This document shows, one piece after another, positions 9,807 to 19,021 of a stretch of DNA of 64,000 nucleotides. The first letter of the stretch is position 1. The number at the start of each line of letters is the position of its first letter. The translations under genes were made by a program, and so were the position numbers. The DNA is from Streptococcus himalayensis (lineage in GTDB: Bacteria; Bacillota; Bacilli; Lactobacillales; Streptococcaceae): assembly GCF_001708305.1 (NCBI RefSeq), contig NZ_CP016953.1, positions 1,879,501-1,943,500 on the forward strand, read 5' to 3'. Under the pieces are notes generated by a model. That model searched no databases and had not been told where the DNA came from. It worked only from the letters and a program-made list of their open reading frames with translations.

Positions 9807-10000
9807 CTCTATAAACATCAACATCTGACTAGGTTCCACAATTCTCAATTGTGAAAGGTGATAGATAAAACTAGCCTAGCTTGCGTCCTAAAAGGTCAGC
9901 TGAGGACTATTCTATAATCCTTATTTCCAACCCTCAACAGTTCGCTGGACTGTTGAAGCAAGGTGAGTTTACGACGTCAGATTTTGATTGTTGATGAGTA
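9807..10000 (-). repeat. Intergenic repeat family B, copy 1
   Basis: Shares with 15226-15418 and 46729-46880 the block (here reverse-complemented) TAGGACGCAAGCTAGGCTAG then TTTTATCTATCA, the palindrome CACAATTCTCAATTGTG, and edges reading ATCAAAATCTGAC and ATAGAG. It fills the gap between rqcH and the PspC gene; a hairpin (ATCCTAAAAC...GTTTTAGGAT, 9729-9767) just before it is the likely rqcH terminator. Confidence 0.65.
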
Positions 10001-10027
10001 TAAAACCGTTCTTGCTGTTGACAACCA

Positions 10028-10294
10028 TCACCAAAACCAATCGTCTTCTTGAACTGGTTCTGCATTTTTACGTTTTCTGGGGCCTGTGCCATAGCGTTCT
10101 GCTTCGACATCTTCCTTGTAGGGCATCACATTTGCCAAAATGATATAAATAATAATTCCTAAACCAAAATTAAAGACGGTAAACAAGACAAATAAAAATC
10201 GAATCAAGCCTAAATCAAAGTCAAATTTATCAGCTAATCCTGCAAGTACCCCTGAGATCGATTTATTTCTACGTAATTTATAAAATTTAACCAT
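10028..10294 (-). CDS. Small PspC-domain membrane protein
   Basis: An 88-aa protein with a PspC domain: FYKLRRNKSISGVLAGLADKF, then two hydrophobic helices (about residues 30-58) and a charged tail ending DDWFW. The second ATG (10294) was chosen because AGGAG lies 9 nt upstream; the first (10300) is too close to it. PspC proteins respond to envelope stress in other bacteria; here no psp partners are next to it. It is a single gene between repeat B copy 1 and the SprT-like gene. Confidence 0.82.
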   Translation of the reverse strand: MVKFYKLRRNKSISGVLAGLADKFDFDLGLIRFLFVLFTVFNFGLGIIIYIILANVMPYKEDVEAERYGTGPRKRKNAEPVQEDDWFW

Positions 10295-10361
10295 GAACAT
10301 CCTCTCCTGCTCTTCTTGATAGACTTATTCTACCATGAGGAGAACCTAAGGTCATCAGACT

Positions 10362-10793
10362 TTAGGCCGATATTTCCTGTAAGGGTCCTTGACACTTGCC
10401 GCAGCGGTATTTATCAACATCTACACGCCGCCTTCGAGGATATACCTGACCACAAGCTTGGCACTGATACTGATGAAAAGCAGACTGTTCAAGACTAGGA
10501 GCATAACGTAAACCATCGACTGCCTGTAACAATTCCTTAAATTCCTTGTCTTTGTGACGATAGCCCTTTTTCTGAAAATAAAGGTGGTAGTGGCAAAGTT
10601 CATGCCGAACAATTTTCCGAAAGATTTCTAGGCCATATTCTTCGTAGATTTTTGGATTGAAATCCAGATGACCATCCTTGGGGAAAAAGCGGCCACCTGT
10701 TGAACGCAATCGCCTATTCCAATGGGCAGTGTGACGAAATTCCCAGCCAAAATCTTCCAGCGAGACTGTTTGAACATACTTAGTTAGCTTCAC
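10362..10793 (-). CDS. SprT-like metalloprotease family protein
   Basis: A 143-aa SprT/YdcK family protein. The zinc-protease motif HELCH is at residues 64-68 with a downstream His/Lys-rich helix, and the C-terminus has a four-Cys zinc ribbon (CQACG...CGKC). The gene overlaps the 3' end of tex by 14 bp, so the two are translationally coupled, an arrangement common in streptococci. SprT-like proteins resemble the Spartan DNA-protein crosslink protease; the bacterial substrate is not established. Confidence 0.85.
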   Translation of the reverse strand: MKLTKYVQTVSLEDFGWEFRHTAHWNRRLRSTGGRFFPKDGHLDFNPKIYEEYGLEIFRKIVRHELCHYHLYFQKKGYRHKDKEFKELLQAVDGLRYAPSLEQSAFHQYQCQACGQVYPRRRRVDVDKYRCGKCQGPLQEISA

Positions 10794-12909
10794 GAGGTGC
10801 TACCAAGGAAAGATTGAGCTTTTCACGCTCCACATCAACCTTATCGACCCAAACTGTCACAATATCGCCCACAGATACGACTTGGCTCGGATGGTTGGTC
10901 TTTCCTTTCCTCATTTTAGAAATATGAATCAGGCCATCGCGATGAACCCCAATATCTACAAAGGCTCCAAAATCGACAACATTTCTTACCACACCCTCTA
11001 GTTTCTGACCAAGTACCAAATCCTTCAACTCCAAGATATCCTGACGCAGTACAGGGCTATCAAAGGAATCCCGTAAATCTCGACCAGGCTTGAGTAAATC
11101 CTCTAAAATATCCCGCAAGGTCACCTGACCAATGCCCAAGGTTTCTGCCACACTGGCTACATCCACTGATTTCAACTGCTCTGCAGCCTCTGTATTCAAA
11201 TCGCTAATTCCTAGCAAATCAAATAATTGCTCCACAGCAGGGTAACTCTCAGGGTGAACTCCGGTATTGTCCAACAGATTAGCACTCTCAGGAATACGCA
11301 AGAAACCAGCCGCCTGCTCAAAGGCCTTGGCTCCAAGACGTGGCACCTTCAGAATGTCGGCACGTGAACGAATCATGCCTTCCTGCTCCCGATATTTCAC
11401 GATATTTTCTGAGATGGTTTTGTTGAGACCAGCCACATGAGACAAGAGGGCTGGACTGGCTGTATTGATATTGACCCCGACTTGGTTGACCACAGTATCA
11501 ACGACAAAATCAAGACTTTCCGATAATTTCTTTTGGCTGACATCGTGCTGGTACTGCCCAACTCCGATGGACTTGGGATCGATTTTCACCAATTCTGCTA
11601 AAGGATCCTGCAGACGACGAGCAATTGAGATGGCCGAGCGTTTTTCTACAGTCAAATCTGGAAATTCCTGCCGAGCCAATTCACTGGCTGAATAGACTGA
11701 CGCTCCACTTTCATTGACAATGACATAGCTAACCGTCGGGTGTTCTTTCAAGACCTCAGCAACAAAGGCCTCGCTTTCTCGACTAGCCGTTCCATTTCCA
11801 ATCGCAATGATTTCCACTCCGTACTGGGTCAAGAGCTGGGAAAGCTCTTGTTTGGCTGCTTCTATCTGATGGGCTTTTGCAGGATGAACAGGATAGATGA
11901 CTTGTGTCGTCAACATTTTGCCGGTTTCATCCACCACAGCCAGTTTTGCTCCTGTCCGAAAGGCTGGGTCAAAGCCTAGCACCACACGACCCTTCAAGGG
12001 TGCAATCAAGAGCAGATGACGAAGATTGTCTGAAAAGAGACGAATCGCCCCATCTTCTGCACTTTCGTTTAACTCTGTGCGAATCCGTCGCTCCATAGAT
12101 GGCAAGATTTTCTTTTTCAAAGCCTGGTGGATGACATCTGAAATATAAGCGTTGCTTCGTTGGAAACGAAGTTCAAAAAAACGAAGCATTTTTTCAAACT
12201 GATGGTCGAAGCTGATTTTTAAAATATCTAACTTTTCACCACGATTGAGTGCTAACGTCTGGTAACCCTGCATCCGCTTAATTCTCTCTGAAAAATTATA
12301 GTAAATCTCAAACGTCCCCTTTTCATCTAGGGTCTCGTCTTTAACGACAGAGATCAGCTGCGAATGTTCGCGGATTTCCTGATAAACCCAGGCACGAAGG
12401 TGGGTATCATCTGCTAATGCCTCCACCAAAATATCCACTGCTCCCGACAAAGCCGCTTCTATCGTTGGAAAGTTTTCATTGAGAAATCTTTCTGCTTCCG
12501 TTTCTAAGTGCTTGACATCCTGCAAAATCAAGCGCGCTAGGGGAAAGAGGCCATTTTCACGGGCAATGGTTGCCTTGGTTCTGCGTTTTTCTTTAAAGGG
12601 GAGGTAGAGTTCTTCAACTTCTGCTAACTTCGTTGCTTCTTCGATAGCCTGTCTTAATTGGTCAGTGAGTTTGCCTTGCTCTTCAATTTTTGCAAGAACG
12701 GTCTCTTTTCGCTCCTTTAAATTGGTCAAGGACTTGTCCAAATCTAAAATCGCTTTGATGGCGACTTCGTCCAGATTTCCAGTCCGTTCTTTTCGGTAGC
12801 GAGCGATGAAAGGAATGGTATTCCCCTCTGCTGTCAATGCTAGAACCTGCTCAACGCTTGATTCTTTCAACTGTAATTCTTGTGCAATTTCAATACTATT
12901 TGTGTTCAT
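10780..12909 (-). CDS. tex: Tex family transcription accessory protein
   Basis: A 709-aa Tex protein with the expected order: N-terminal helical domain, YqgF/RuvC-like domain ([18 protein letters not shown] near 320), helix-hairpin-helix repeats ([19 protein letters not shown] and following), and a C-terminal S1 RNA-binding domain ([28 protein letters not shown]). Tex binds nucleic acid and associates with RNA polymerase. Full length for the family. Confidence 0.95.
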   Translation of the reverse strand: MNTNSIEIAQELQLKESSVEQVLALTAEGNTIPFIARYRKERTGNLDEVAIKAILDLDKSLTNLKERKETVLAKIEEQGKLTDQLRQAIEEATKLAEVEELYLPFKEKRRTKATIARENGLFPLARLILQDVKHLETEAERFLNENFPTIEAALSGAVDILVEALADDTHLRAWVYQEIREHSQLISVVKDETLDEKGTFEIYYNFSERIKRMQGYQTLALNRGEKLDILKISFDHQFEKMLRFFELRFQRSNAYISDVIHQALKKKILPSMERRIRTELNESAEDGAIRLFSDNLRHLLLIAPLKGRVVLGFDPAFRTGAKLAVVDETGKMLTTQVIYPVHPAKAHQIEAAKQELSQLLTQYGVEIIAIGNGTASRESEAFVAEVLKEHPTVSYVIVNESGASVYSASELARQEFPDLTVEKRSAISIARRLQDPLAELVKIDPKSIGVGQYQHDVSQKKLSESLDFVVDTVVNQVGVNINTASPALLSHVAGLNKTISENIVKYREQEGMIRSRADILKVPRLGAKAFEQAAGFLRIPESANLLDNTGVHPESYPAVEQLFDLLGISDLNTEAAEQLKSVDVASVAETLGIGQVTLRDILEDLLKPGRDLRDSFDSPVLRQDILELKDLVLGQKLEGVVRNVVDFGAFVDIGVHRDGLIHISKMRKGKTNHPSQVVSVGDIVTVWVDKVDVEREKLNLSLVAPREAN

Positions 12910-13002
12910 AAAGCCTATTATAACACATTCAGCTGTCTAGCTCAATTCGCTCTTTCAATGACCCACGACATATGACTAGCAACTAAATAGTGTCATTCGC
13001 AG

Positions 13003-13167
13003 TTAAACCCACAGACACTGAACTGTACTTAAACGAACATGCCCCCCCATTTCAGTCAGGTCATCCATAACTTGATAAAAAGATACAGACGAGTAAGATG
13101 CATATCTCTCATCGGTATTCAAAAAACTGTCCCTAACAACAAGGGACAAAAGGAGACTTCCGACCAT
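13003..13167 (-). CDS. Candidate 54-aa small protein, unrecognised
   Basis: In the gap upstream of tex there is an open frame from ATG 13167 to TAA 13003 with a strong ribosome site, GGGAGGAG 6-8 nt before the ATG. The product starts with a hydrophobic stretch (VGSLLLSLVV) followed by DSFLNTDERYASYSS and a tail ending CLWV. The frame stays open further upstream of the ATG as well, so it may instead be the 3' remnant of a longer decayed gene. No family recognised and no clear promoter. Confidence 0.35.
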   Translation of the reverse strand: MVGSLLLSLVVRDSFLNTDERYASYSSVSFYQVMDDLTEMGGHVRLSTVQCLWV

Positions 13168-13280
13168 GCAGTTCTCCTCCCATAAACCTTTACCAAGCTA
13201 TCCTAGCATGGCACCTCTCACTTTATTTCCCCATATTTTTCAAAATGGTAGTATAATAGAAAATAAAAAAGGAGGCTTTT

Positions 13281-13421
13281 ATGGCTATTAAATTTACCAA
13301 AACAGATGATTTAGATAAGATGTTTGAGGAATTTGCAAAACTTCCTGACCTGGATGCCGTGACTTTTCCTGATGAAAAAGACAAGGCACAAAAAGAAGCA
13401 CAGAAAGAGAAAAAGGCATGA
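13281..13421 (+). CDS. Small acidic/charged conserved protein, 46 aa
   Basis: ATG 13281 follows an ideal AAGGAGG site and a TATAAT box at 13252-13257. The 46-aa product has a core TDDLDKMFEEFAKLPDLDAV and a highly charged Lys/Glu tail. It overlaps the next gene by 4 bp (ATGA), so it is the first gene of the YcgR/YcgQ-like operon. Too short for standard ORF cut-offs. Small proteins of this kind are conserved in streptococci, but no function is known to me. Confidence 0.7.
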   Translation: MAIKFTKTDDLDKMFEEFAKLPDLDAVTFPDEKDKAQKEAQKEKKA

Positions 13422-14323
13422 CTGTCTTTTCTCAACTACCTGCAAGTGTCTTACAGGCAGGGGCTATTTTTCTTTCTATTATGATTGAAGCCCTGCCCTT
13501 TGTCCTGATCGGGAGTATCATTTCAGGAATGATTGAAGTCTATGTGACACCAGAGCGGGTCTATCGGAGCCTTCCTAAACATAAGTGGGGACGGATTTTC
13601 TTTGGGACCTTTATCGGCTTTATCTTTCCCTCTTGCGAATGTGGAATTGTCCCGATTATCACACGCTTTTTAGACAAGAAAGTCCCGAGCTACACGGCTG
13701 TTCCCTTTCTGGTCACAGCTCCCGTTATCAATCCTATCGTCCTTTTTGCGACCTTTTCGGCCTTTGGCAATTCTCCTAGAATGGCTGTTTTAAGAGCTTT
13801 AGGATCTATTTTTGTAGCTATGATTTTGGGAATTTTCTATGGATTTTTAGACACGCAGTCTATTCAAAAACTGGATCGAAAACAACCTCACCAACATGAT
13901 TTTTCCCACCTCAGCTTTTGGCAGAAAATCTTTCAAATCTTTGTCCAAGCTATTGACGAGTTTTTCGATACAGGACGGTATCTGGTCTTTGGCTGTCTCT
14001 TTGCCAGCATGGTGCAGGTCTATGTGCCGACAAGAATTCTCACCTCTATCGTAGCGACACCGCTTTTAGCGATTTTACTACTCATGTTTCTCGCATTCTT
14101 GCTCTCACTTTGCAGCGAGGCGGATGCTTTTATCGGTAGTTCTCTCCTTTCTAGTTTCGGTCTAGCACCCGTTCTAGCCTTTCTGGTCATTGGTCCTATG
14201 CTGGATATCAAAAATATCCTCATGATGAAATCAAGTCTTACTAACCGTTTTATTTGGCAATTCATGGGGCTTACAACTGGTACAGTTCTCATCTATGCTT
14301 ATCTTGTGGGGGTGCTATTATGA
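13418..14323 (+). CDS. UPF0718/YcgR-like permease
   Basis: A 301-aa polytopic membrane protein (DUF318/COG0701). It has about eight hydrophobic helices and the family-typical PSCECGIVPIITRF cysteine motif near residues 68-81, followed by PFLVTAPVINPIV; a second repeat-like half carries LCSEADAFIGSS. It overlaps genes on both sides by ATGA. The pair with DUF1980 (next gene) corresponds to B. subtilis YcgR-YcgQ; such pairs are linked to metal, especially zinc, homeostasis in comparative genomics. Substrate unproven. Confidence 0.82.
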   Translation: MTVFSQLPASVLQAGAIFLSIMIEALPFVLIGSIISGMIEVYVTPERVYRSLPKHKWGRIFFGTFIGFIFPSCECGIVPIITRFLDKKVPSYTAVPFLVTAPVINPIVLFATFSAFGNSPRMAVLRALGSIFVAMILGIFYGFLDTQSIQKLDRKQPHQHDFSHLSFWQKIFQIFVQAIDEFFDTGRYLVFGCLFASMVQVYVPTRILTSIVATPLLAILLLMFLAFLLSLCSEADAFIGSSLLSSFGLAPVLAFLVIGPMLDIKNILMMKSSLTNRFIWQFMGLTTGTVLIYAYLVGVLL

Positions 14324-15135
14324 TTCGTTTTCTCATCTTGGCAGGCTATTTTGAACTTAGTATGTACCTGCAATTATCAGGTAAGTTAAACCAGTACATT
14401 AATATGCATTATTCCTACTTGGCTTATATTTCCATGGTACTATCCTTTATCCTAGCCATCGTTCAGCTGATTATCTGGATGAAACAAATCAAGGTGCATA
14501 GCCATTTGGAAACCAAATCTGCCAAATTCGCAAGCCTTGCCCTACTGATTCTTCCTCTGTTTATCGGGCTGTTCTTTCCCACAGTCAGCCTTGACTCGAC
14601 AACGGTCTCTGCCAAAGGCTTTCACTTTCCCCTAGCAGAAGGCAGTTCCAAATCCATCCAAGAAGAGGAAGGCACCACCAATCAATATCTGAAGCCAGAT
14701 ACTAGCTCCTATTTCACAAAAGGAGCCTATGAAAGGGAAATGAAGGTCGCTGCTAAAAAATATATAGGAAAAGACCTCCTCACGGTGACCACGGAAAATT
14801 ACATGGAAATCATGGAGGTGCTCTATGATTATCCCGAAGAATTTGTCGGAAAAGAATTAGAATTAACAGGCTTTGTCTATAATGACCCAAGTAACTCCAC
14901 CAATCAATTTCTCTTTCGTTTTGGGATTATCCACTGTATCGCAGACTCAGGAGTTTATGGACTTCTAACTACAGGAAATGAGGAAGCATTTCCTGACAAT
15001 ACTTGGATCCATGCCAAGGGAAAAATCGAGCTGACTTACCACAAACAGCTCGGGCAAAGCCTTCCAAGCCTTGCTATTTCAAACTTTGAAAAAGTAAACA
15101 AACCAGACAATCCCTATGTTTACCGTGTCTTTTAA
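14320..15135 (+). CDS. TIGR03943/DUF1980 (YcgQ-like) membrane protein
   Basis: A 271-aa protein starting at ATG 14320, which overlaps the permease stop; an upstream in-frame ATG inside the permease gene lacks a ribosome site. Two to three N-terminal hydrophobic helices (about 1-20, 31-50, 66-83) precede an extracytoplasmic domain whose core reads FVGKELELTGFVYNDP and later RFGIIHCIADSGVYG, an OB-like family signature. It probably partners the YcgR-like permease. Confidence 0.83.
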   Translation: MIRFLILAGYFELSMYLQLSGKLNQYINMHYSYLAYISMVLSFILAIVQLIIWMKQIKVHSHLETKSAKFASLALLILPLFIGLFFPTVSLDSTTVSAKGFHFPLAEGSSKSIQEEEGTTNQYLKPDTSSYFTKGAYEREMKVAAKKYIGKDLLTVTTENYMEIMEVLYDYPEEFVGKELELTGFVYNDPSNSTNQFLFRFGIIHCIADSGVYGLLTTGNEEAFPDNTWIHAKGKIELTYHKQLGQSLPSLAISNFEKVNKPDNPYVYRVF

Positions 15136-15139
15136 CATA

Positions 15140-15219
15140 AAAAAGACGATTGGAATATGTGTACAATCTCTCAAAGGTTTGAAACCTAGAGTGGCACAAT
15201 AAATTCCATCGTCTTTTTC
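15140..15219 (+). terminator. Probable terminator of the YcgR/YcgQ operon
   Basis: Arms AAAAAGACGA (15140) and TCGTCTTTTT (15209), with TTGGAAT/AATTCCA extending the stem and a small inner hairpin in the long loop, ending in T5. Unusual in loop length but well placed just after the stop codon. Confidence 0.5.
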
Positions 15220-15225
15220 TGATAC

Positions 15226-15418
15226 ACGTCAAAAATCAAAATCTGACGTGCTAACTAATCTCCGTTATCCTTGCGTTTTTTGGGACACAAGCTACGCTAG
15301 TTTTATCTGTCATCTTCTACAATTCTCAATTGCAAGGGGCGAGCTGTGCTCGTTCTATTTCCAGCCTTCCACAATTCTCAATTGTGGAAGCTAGTCATAT
15401 TTTGATTTTTATAGAGTA
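15226..15418 (+). repeat. Intergenic repeat family B, copy 2
   Basis: Begins CGTCAAAAATCAAAATCTGA, contains GGACACAAGCTACGCTAG then TTTTATCTGTCA, and near its end a palindrome at 15366-15390 with 11-bp arms around CTC (CTTCCACAATT / AATTGTGGAAG). It abuts the gene remnant at 15419. Confidence 0.7.
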
Positions 15419-15559
15419 TTAGTCCAGCTTAAAAGCTACAATAGCAGGCTTGCTGCCACTAAAATCAGCGAAGGGTTTGATTTCAAACTCCATCTCTCCG
15501 CTACCATTTACTTCAAAATGCCCAATTGCTCCCCCATAACTTCGATCAGCTGACACCGT
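15419..15559 (-). pseudogene. 3' remnant of an unidentified gene
   Basis: An open minus-strand frame of 46 codons ends in TAA at 15421-15419 and is entered from a stop at 15560-15562, with no start codon. The product (SADRSYGGAIGHFEVNG, then FEIKPFADFSGSKPAI, ending AFKLD) reads as the C-terminus of a normal GC-content protein. It breaks exactly where the very AT-rich sequence begins, so it looks like a host gene truncated by the island. Family not recognised. Confidence 0.5.
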
Positions 15560-15686
15560 TTAATGTAACTTTTCGTACTATTTATAAATAGTCATAATTT
15601 ATCGTGAAAAATAAAAAGTATTTCACTAGTAATTAGAAAAGAAAGAGACCATATTTACTTTTATAATTTTTACGTTCTATCTATAC

Positions 15687-17288
15687 CTACCTAAATGACT
15701 GGCTATTAATTATTTTATCAAATCTATTAAGTATTTTAGTATTTGTATTATGACTTACATAAATAAGACCTAAATTGTCAAAAGATAATATCGTTTCTTC
15801 AATAGAACTTCTAATTTCTTTGTCAAGTTGTGAAGTAGACTCATCAATTAATATAAAATCAACGTTTTTAACTAATGCTCTAGCAAGAGCAATTCTCTGC
15901 TTTTCTCCTCCTGAAATACTACGCCCATTTGACTCAAGGAGGGTATCTAAGCCCAGAGGTTGCTTTTCTATAAATGATTTTAATTGTACCTTGTTTAAAA
16001 TATCGTCCATTTTTTCTTCTGAAACAAACTGACCTAAAGTTATATTATCTCGAATAGTTCCGTTGATTAAATAAATAGATTGATCAATATAAGATATGTT
16101 TTGATAAAATTTTTCTAAGTTTACTTCATTAATATCATATTCATTGATTTTAATCTGTCCTGAGTTGGGACTTGCAAGTCCCAAAATTAATTTAAGTAAC
16201 GTTGATTTACCACTTCCTGAAGCCCCGACAATAACATATTTTTTACCCTTATTAAATTCAAAAGAAAAATCTTCAAATATAGTATTTTCACTATATTCTA
16301 AGTTAATTGAGTCAATTGATATCTTTTTAAGATTACTTATATAATGCTGTTCCTCTACTCTTGTACTTTGAAACTTATCTAATAATACCTCGGCTCCTTT
16401 GAAAGTTGATAACGTACCTGTCAAACTTTGAACTCCATTAAATAAATTACCTGCTAGACTTGCAATACTCAAAACACTACCTGTGGCGGTAAACCCTAGA
16501 CTTGATATATACAATGAAATAACAACTAAGCCAATCTGTGACAATAGAGACGCTAATAGCATCACACCACCGATTTTCGCTTTAGTAATTGAAAAATTGA
16601 AATATTGTTTTTCTCTTAACGCAATAGAATCCTTCATTTTACTATGAAACATTGATAAAGCATTCCCCGTAAAATAAACACCTAAACCTTCAATATTATC
16701 TCTAACCGATTCAGTATATTTTTCATTTTCGATAGTATATTTTTCTTGTGATAACTTAATATATTTTTGAGTTATTCTAGGAATAATTAATGAAATAGCA
16801 AGAAATATAATTGAAGTCAGAGCGAGTAACCAATGTAATTTTAATATATAGAAAAATGCACTTAGAACAATTGTAATACCAAATATAAAATCCAGGAAAT
16901 TTGCAAAGGCTTGTGATTCAATTTGATCTGCATCATTAATGAACCATGAAATTGACTTACCAATATCTTTTGTAACAATTAAACTATAAGATTTTTCAAT
17001 AGTATTTTCTGTAATTTTGGTTTTTAAAGATTCATTAGTTTTTCTTATGTATTTTGCTTTAAAGTATTCAGAAATATAGGATAACAAGGTAGTTATCATG
17101 ACTATGACTCCAACAAAAGTGATAGACCTATAAAAATCTGTTTTATCCTTGCTATATGCTTCAAACATAATTGATAGTGAATAAGATACTAACGTTACCG
17201 ATAATGCAAAAAGAATCTGGGTAGTAATAGCTAAAACAGTATGTTTGATATTAGCTTTTATTATTTCAATAAATAATCTATTCCTCAT
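15687..17288 (-). CDS. ABC exporter (fused permease-ATPase) of the lanthipeptide-like locus
   Basis: A 533-aa half-transporter: a membrane domain with about six helices in residues 1-310 and an ATPase domain with Walker A GASGSGKST, signature ISGGEKQRIALARAL and Walker B FILIDESTSQLD. There is no N-terminal C39 peptidase domain. ATG 17288 was chosen: it overlaps the regulator gene by 11 bp; the longer frame would need a TTG. Base composition is far more AT-rich than neighbours. As the last gene of the cluster it probably exports the peptide product or gives immunity. Confidence 0.82.
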   Translation of the reverse strand: MRNRLFIEIIKANIKHTVLAITTQILFALSVTLVSYSLSIMFEAYSKDKTDFYRSITFVGVIVMITTLLSYISEYFKAKYIRKTNESLKTKITENTIEKSYSLIVTKDIGKSISWFINDADQIESQAFANFLDFIFGITIVLSAFFYILKLHWLLALTSIIFLAISLIIPRITQKYIKLSQEKYTIENEKYTESVRDNIEGLGVYFTGNALSMFHSKMKDSIALREKQYFNFSITKAKIGGVMLLASLLSQIGLVVISLYISSLGFTATGSVLSIASLAGNLFNGVQSLTGTLSTFKGAEVLLDKFQSTRVEEQHYISNLKKISIDSINLEYSENTIFEDFSFEFNKGKKYVIVGASGSGKSTLLKLILGLASPNSGQIKINEYDINEVNLEKFYQNISYIDQSIYLINGTIRDNITLGQFVSEEKMDDILNKVQLKSFIEKQPLGLDTLLESNGRSISGGEKQRIALARALVKNVDFILIDESTSQLDKEIRSSIEETILSFDNLGLIYVSHNTNTKILNRFDKIINSQSFR

Positions 17289-18357
17289 TTCCTCTACCCC
17301 CAATTTGATTGATAAATTGACTCATTCTATCTAGTTCTATTTGATTAATCTTGTAATATATTCGTTTTCCTTTAGTTTCCGAAACTATTATGCCTTCTTT
17401 GATCAAAAGAGACAAATGATGACTAATTGTTCCTGTAGAAATTGATAATTCTTCTGCAATTTCTCTTCCATACATCGAGCTTCTAGATAATAACATTATA
17501 ATATTAAATCTAGTTGGGTCCGATAGTGCCAAAAACTTACTAGCCATTTCATTCTTGTTTTCTTCAACTGAAATATAATTATCCCTTAACAAATAAGGAA
17601 GAAAGCCAATAAATAGAAAGCCATTTAGTTTATCTTCAGATGATAAACTAAATCCTATAGGCTGATGAAATTGAATAAAAAAAGTATATTCTAAATAATC
17701 TATTTTATAATTTTCTAGAATAGTACCTAAAGCTCCAGTAGAATCTATAGAACAAATATCTATTGCTTCGATACTATCGTAAAAGGTATTAAACTCCTTT
17801 ATCAAGATTTTTTCACGACTTTTAATTATGCTTTCCATTGATGATAAAAATTTATAAAAAATATCATAAGTCTTATTAATATTATTAAATAATTTGTAAA
17901 GCATATAACGTTGTTGCTCATTAAAAAGAGTCATACTATCAATTTCATCGAAACTAAAACTTGTTGTAATAGTAAATCCTAACGACTCCATATTAACTAT
18001 GAAAAATTTTTTTATTTTTTCCAATAGTTCATTTGGTGAATAATATTCTATGCTTTGTTTAAGATTTGAAAATGTTAAAAAATTTAAAATCTCAGGAACA
18101 CTTTCATTATCAAACCTTTGAAATAGTATTTTCAAATCTGAATGACTGTCTACTAATACTCTTGCTTCTGTTCTAACAACACTTAAAAATGAAACTAACC
18201 ATTGATACTCTCTCTCAATCTCAACTTTAGAAAAAGCAATTTTTTTATAGTCTATTGGCAATACAGAATCATTCGATGTATCTGTGTTGCAAACGTATGT
18301 TGCTAAAAGTAGAGCTTCATTTAAATAATTAATCTTTTTTTGCAGATTTAGTTGCAT
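17278..18357 (-). CDS. ArsR-type winged-helix regulator with long N-terminal domain
   Basis: A 359-aa protein whose last 85 residues form an ArsR-type winged helix: SDPTRFNIIMLLSRSSMYGR, EIAEELSISTGTISHHLSLL, then IIVSETKGKRIYYKI. No cysteine metal site is visible in this helix. The N-terminal 270 residues are helical, rich in Ile/Asn/Lys and unrecognised; such N-terminal extensions occur in DUF5937-type ArsR proteins. Its ATG is one base after the stop of the LanC-like remnant and its stop overlaps the exporter start. Likely the cluster's regulator; the inverted repeat around the lanA promoter is a candidate site. Confidence 0.75.
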   Translation of the reverse strand: MQLNLQKKINYLNEALLLATYVCNTDTSNDSVLPIDYKKIAFSKVEIEREYQWLVSFLSVVRTEARVLVDSHSDLKILFQRFDNESVPEILNFLTFSNLKQSIEYYSPNELLEKIKKFFIVNMESLGFTITTSFSFDEIDSMTLFNEQQRYMLYKLFNNINKTYDIFYKFLSSMESIIKSREKILIKEFNTFYDSIEAIDICSIDSTGALGTILENYKIDYLEYTFFIQFHQPIGFSLSSEDKLNGFLFIGFLPYLLRDNYISVEENKNEMASKFLALSDPTRFNIIMLLSRSSMYGREIAEELSISTGTISHHLSLLIKEGIIVSETKGKRIYYKINQIELDRMSQFINQIGGRGNEE

Positions 18358-18358
18358 T

Positions 18359-18826
18359 TTATATTATAAAAGGGAATATTTTTTGATTGTCACTATTCTT
18401 ATTAACTAAATCTAAAATCGTTAATATCCCTTCTTTTCCTCCAAAAAAATTTTTTTCGTGGTTATCAAAATTCACATCGTAAATTTTACCATTTAAAATC
18501 ATATTTGTAATATCAAGATAAAATTGTTCAATTTGTTTAACAACTTCAATCCTAAACTCTTTATTTAATTTAAAATTTTTATAAATTTTATAGAAAGTGT
18601 ATAGAAAACCTGCACTACCTCTAAAGAAGCTTGGCGATGTGCTGTATATACCTTTACAGAGTTTAGCAAAATATTCCATTTTACTAAAATATCTATCATC
18701 TTTAGTCTTTTGCATAAATTCAGTAAGAACCAATATTAAACCACATATTCCATTTGCTATATAATATTCATAAAATTCGCTATTTATATTTTTTGCTAAT
18801 GATTTTTCATACTTACTATCTTGAAA
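18359..18826 (-). pseudogene. LanC-like C-terminal remnant of a class III/IV lanthipeptide synthetase
   Basis: An open frame of about 155 codons, with no start codon near its 5' end, entered from an in-frame TAA at 18829-18827; the only internal starts are a TTG at 18733 and later ATGs. The product shows LanC toroid-type glycine repeats: NGICGLILVLTEFM followed by TKDDRYF, RGSAGFLYTFYKIYK, and FFGGKEGILTILDLV. LanKC/LanL synthetases are about 850-900 aa with lyase and kinase domains before this cyclase; those parts are absent. Zinc-ligand Cys/His motifs of LanC/LanL are not seen in the remaining part, which favours class III, but the remnant is short. Confidence 0.65.
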
Positions 18827-18866
18827 TTAACTAGCACCATGGGTAAACTAGAATATATTAACTAGC
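18826..18866. repeat. 10-bp direct repeat at the synthetase truncation
   Basis: ATTAACTAGC occurs at 18826-18835 and again at 18857-18866. The first copy supplies the in-frame stop where the synthetase frame begins. Short direct repeats at a breakpoint fit a slippage or illegitimate-recombination deletion. Confidence 0.5.
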
Positions 18867-18882
18867 CTGTCTTGTTATTAAT

Positions 18883-18907
18883 AGCATTTTCTACAAAATA
18901 AAATGCT
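18883..18907 (-). promoter_or_regulatory. Hairpin overlapping the precursor stop codon
   Basis: Perfect 8-bp arms AGCATTTT (18883-18890) and AAAATGCT (18900-18907) with a 9-nt loop. On the minus-strand transcript it follows directly on the precursor stop and lacks a U tract, so a transcript-stabilising or attenuating hairpin between precursor and synthetase is more likely than a full terminator. Confidence 0.5.
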
Positions 18908-18992
18908 AAATGTTTGATGAAGAACTAATCAAACTAGCCCATGAATTTGGTTTAGCTTCAGCAGATTTTTTCTGCAATTCTAAGAGCTTCAT
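18906..18992 (-). CDS. Candidate class III lanthipeptide precursor, 28 aa
   Basis: ATG 18992 follows an ideal GGAAGGAGG site; stop TAG at 18908-18906. The 28-residue product starts MKLLELQKKSAEAK: LLELQ matches the hydrophobic-Leu-x-Leu-Gln leader motif recognised by class III (LanKC) synthetases. The C-terminal part is Ser-rich and contains SWASLIS, i.e. S-x2-S-x2-S at residues 17-23, like the labionin signature S-x2-S-x(2-5)-C but with Ser in place of Cys. There is no Cys anywhere. It is first in the cluster and has its own promoter. Too short for ordinary gene calling. Identification rests on motif and context; no search was possible. Confidence 0.65.
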   Translation of the reverse strand: MKLLELQKKSAEAKPNSWASLISSSSNI

Positions 18993-19021
18993 ATCAATTC
19001 CTCCTTCCCAAGTTTGATTAT

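Noticed and set aside
18734..18992. Treating the precursor and LanC-like frame as one frameshifted gene
   Set aside because: The precursor has its own ribosome site, stop and following hairpin, and the two frames are separated by about 80 bp with stops in all frames.
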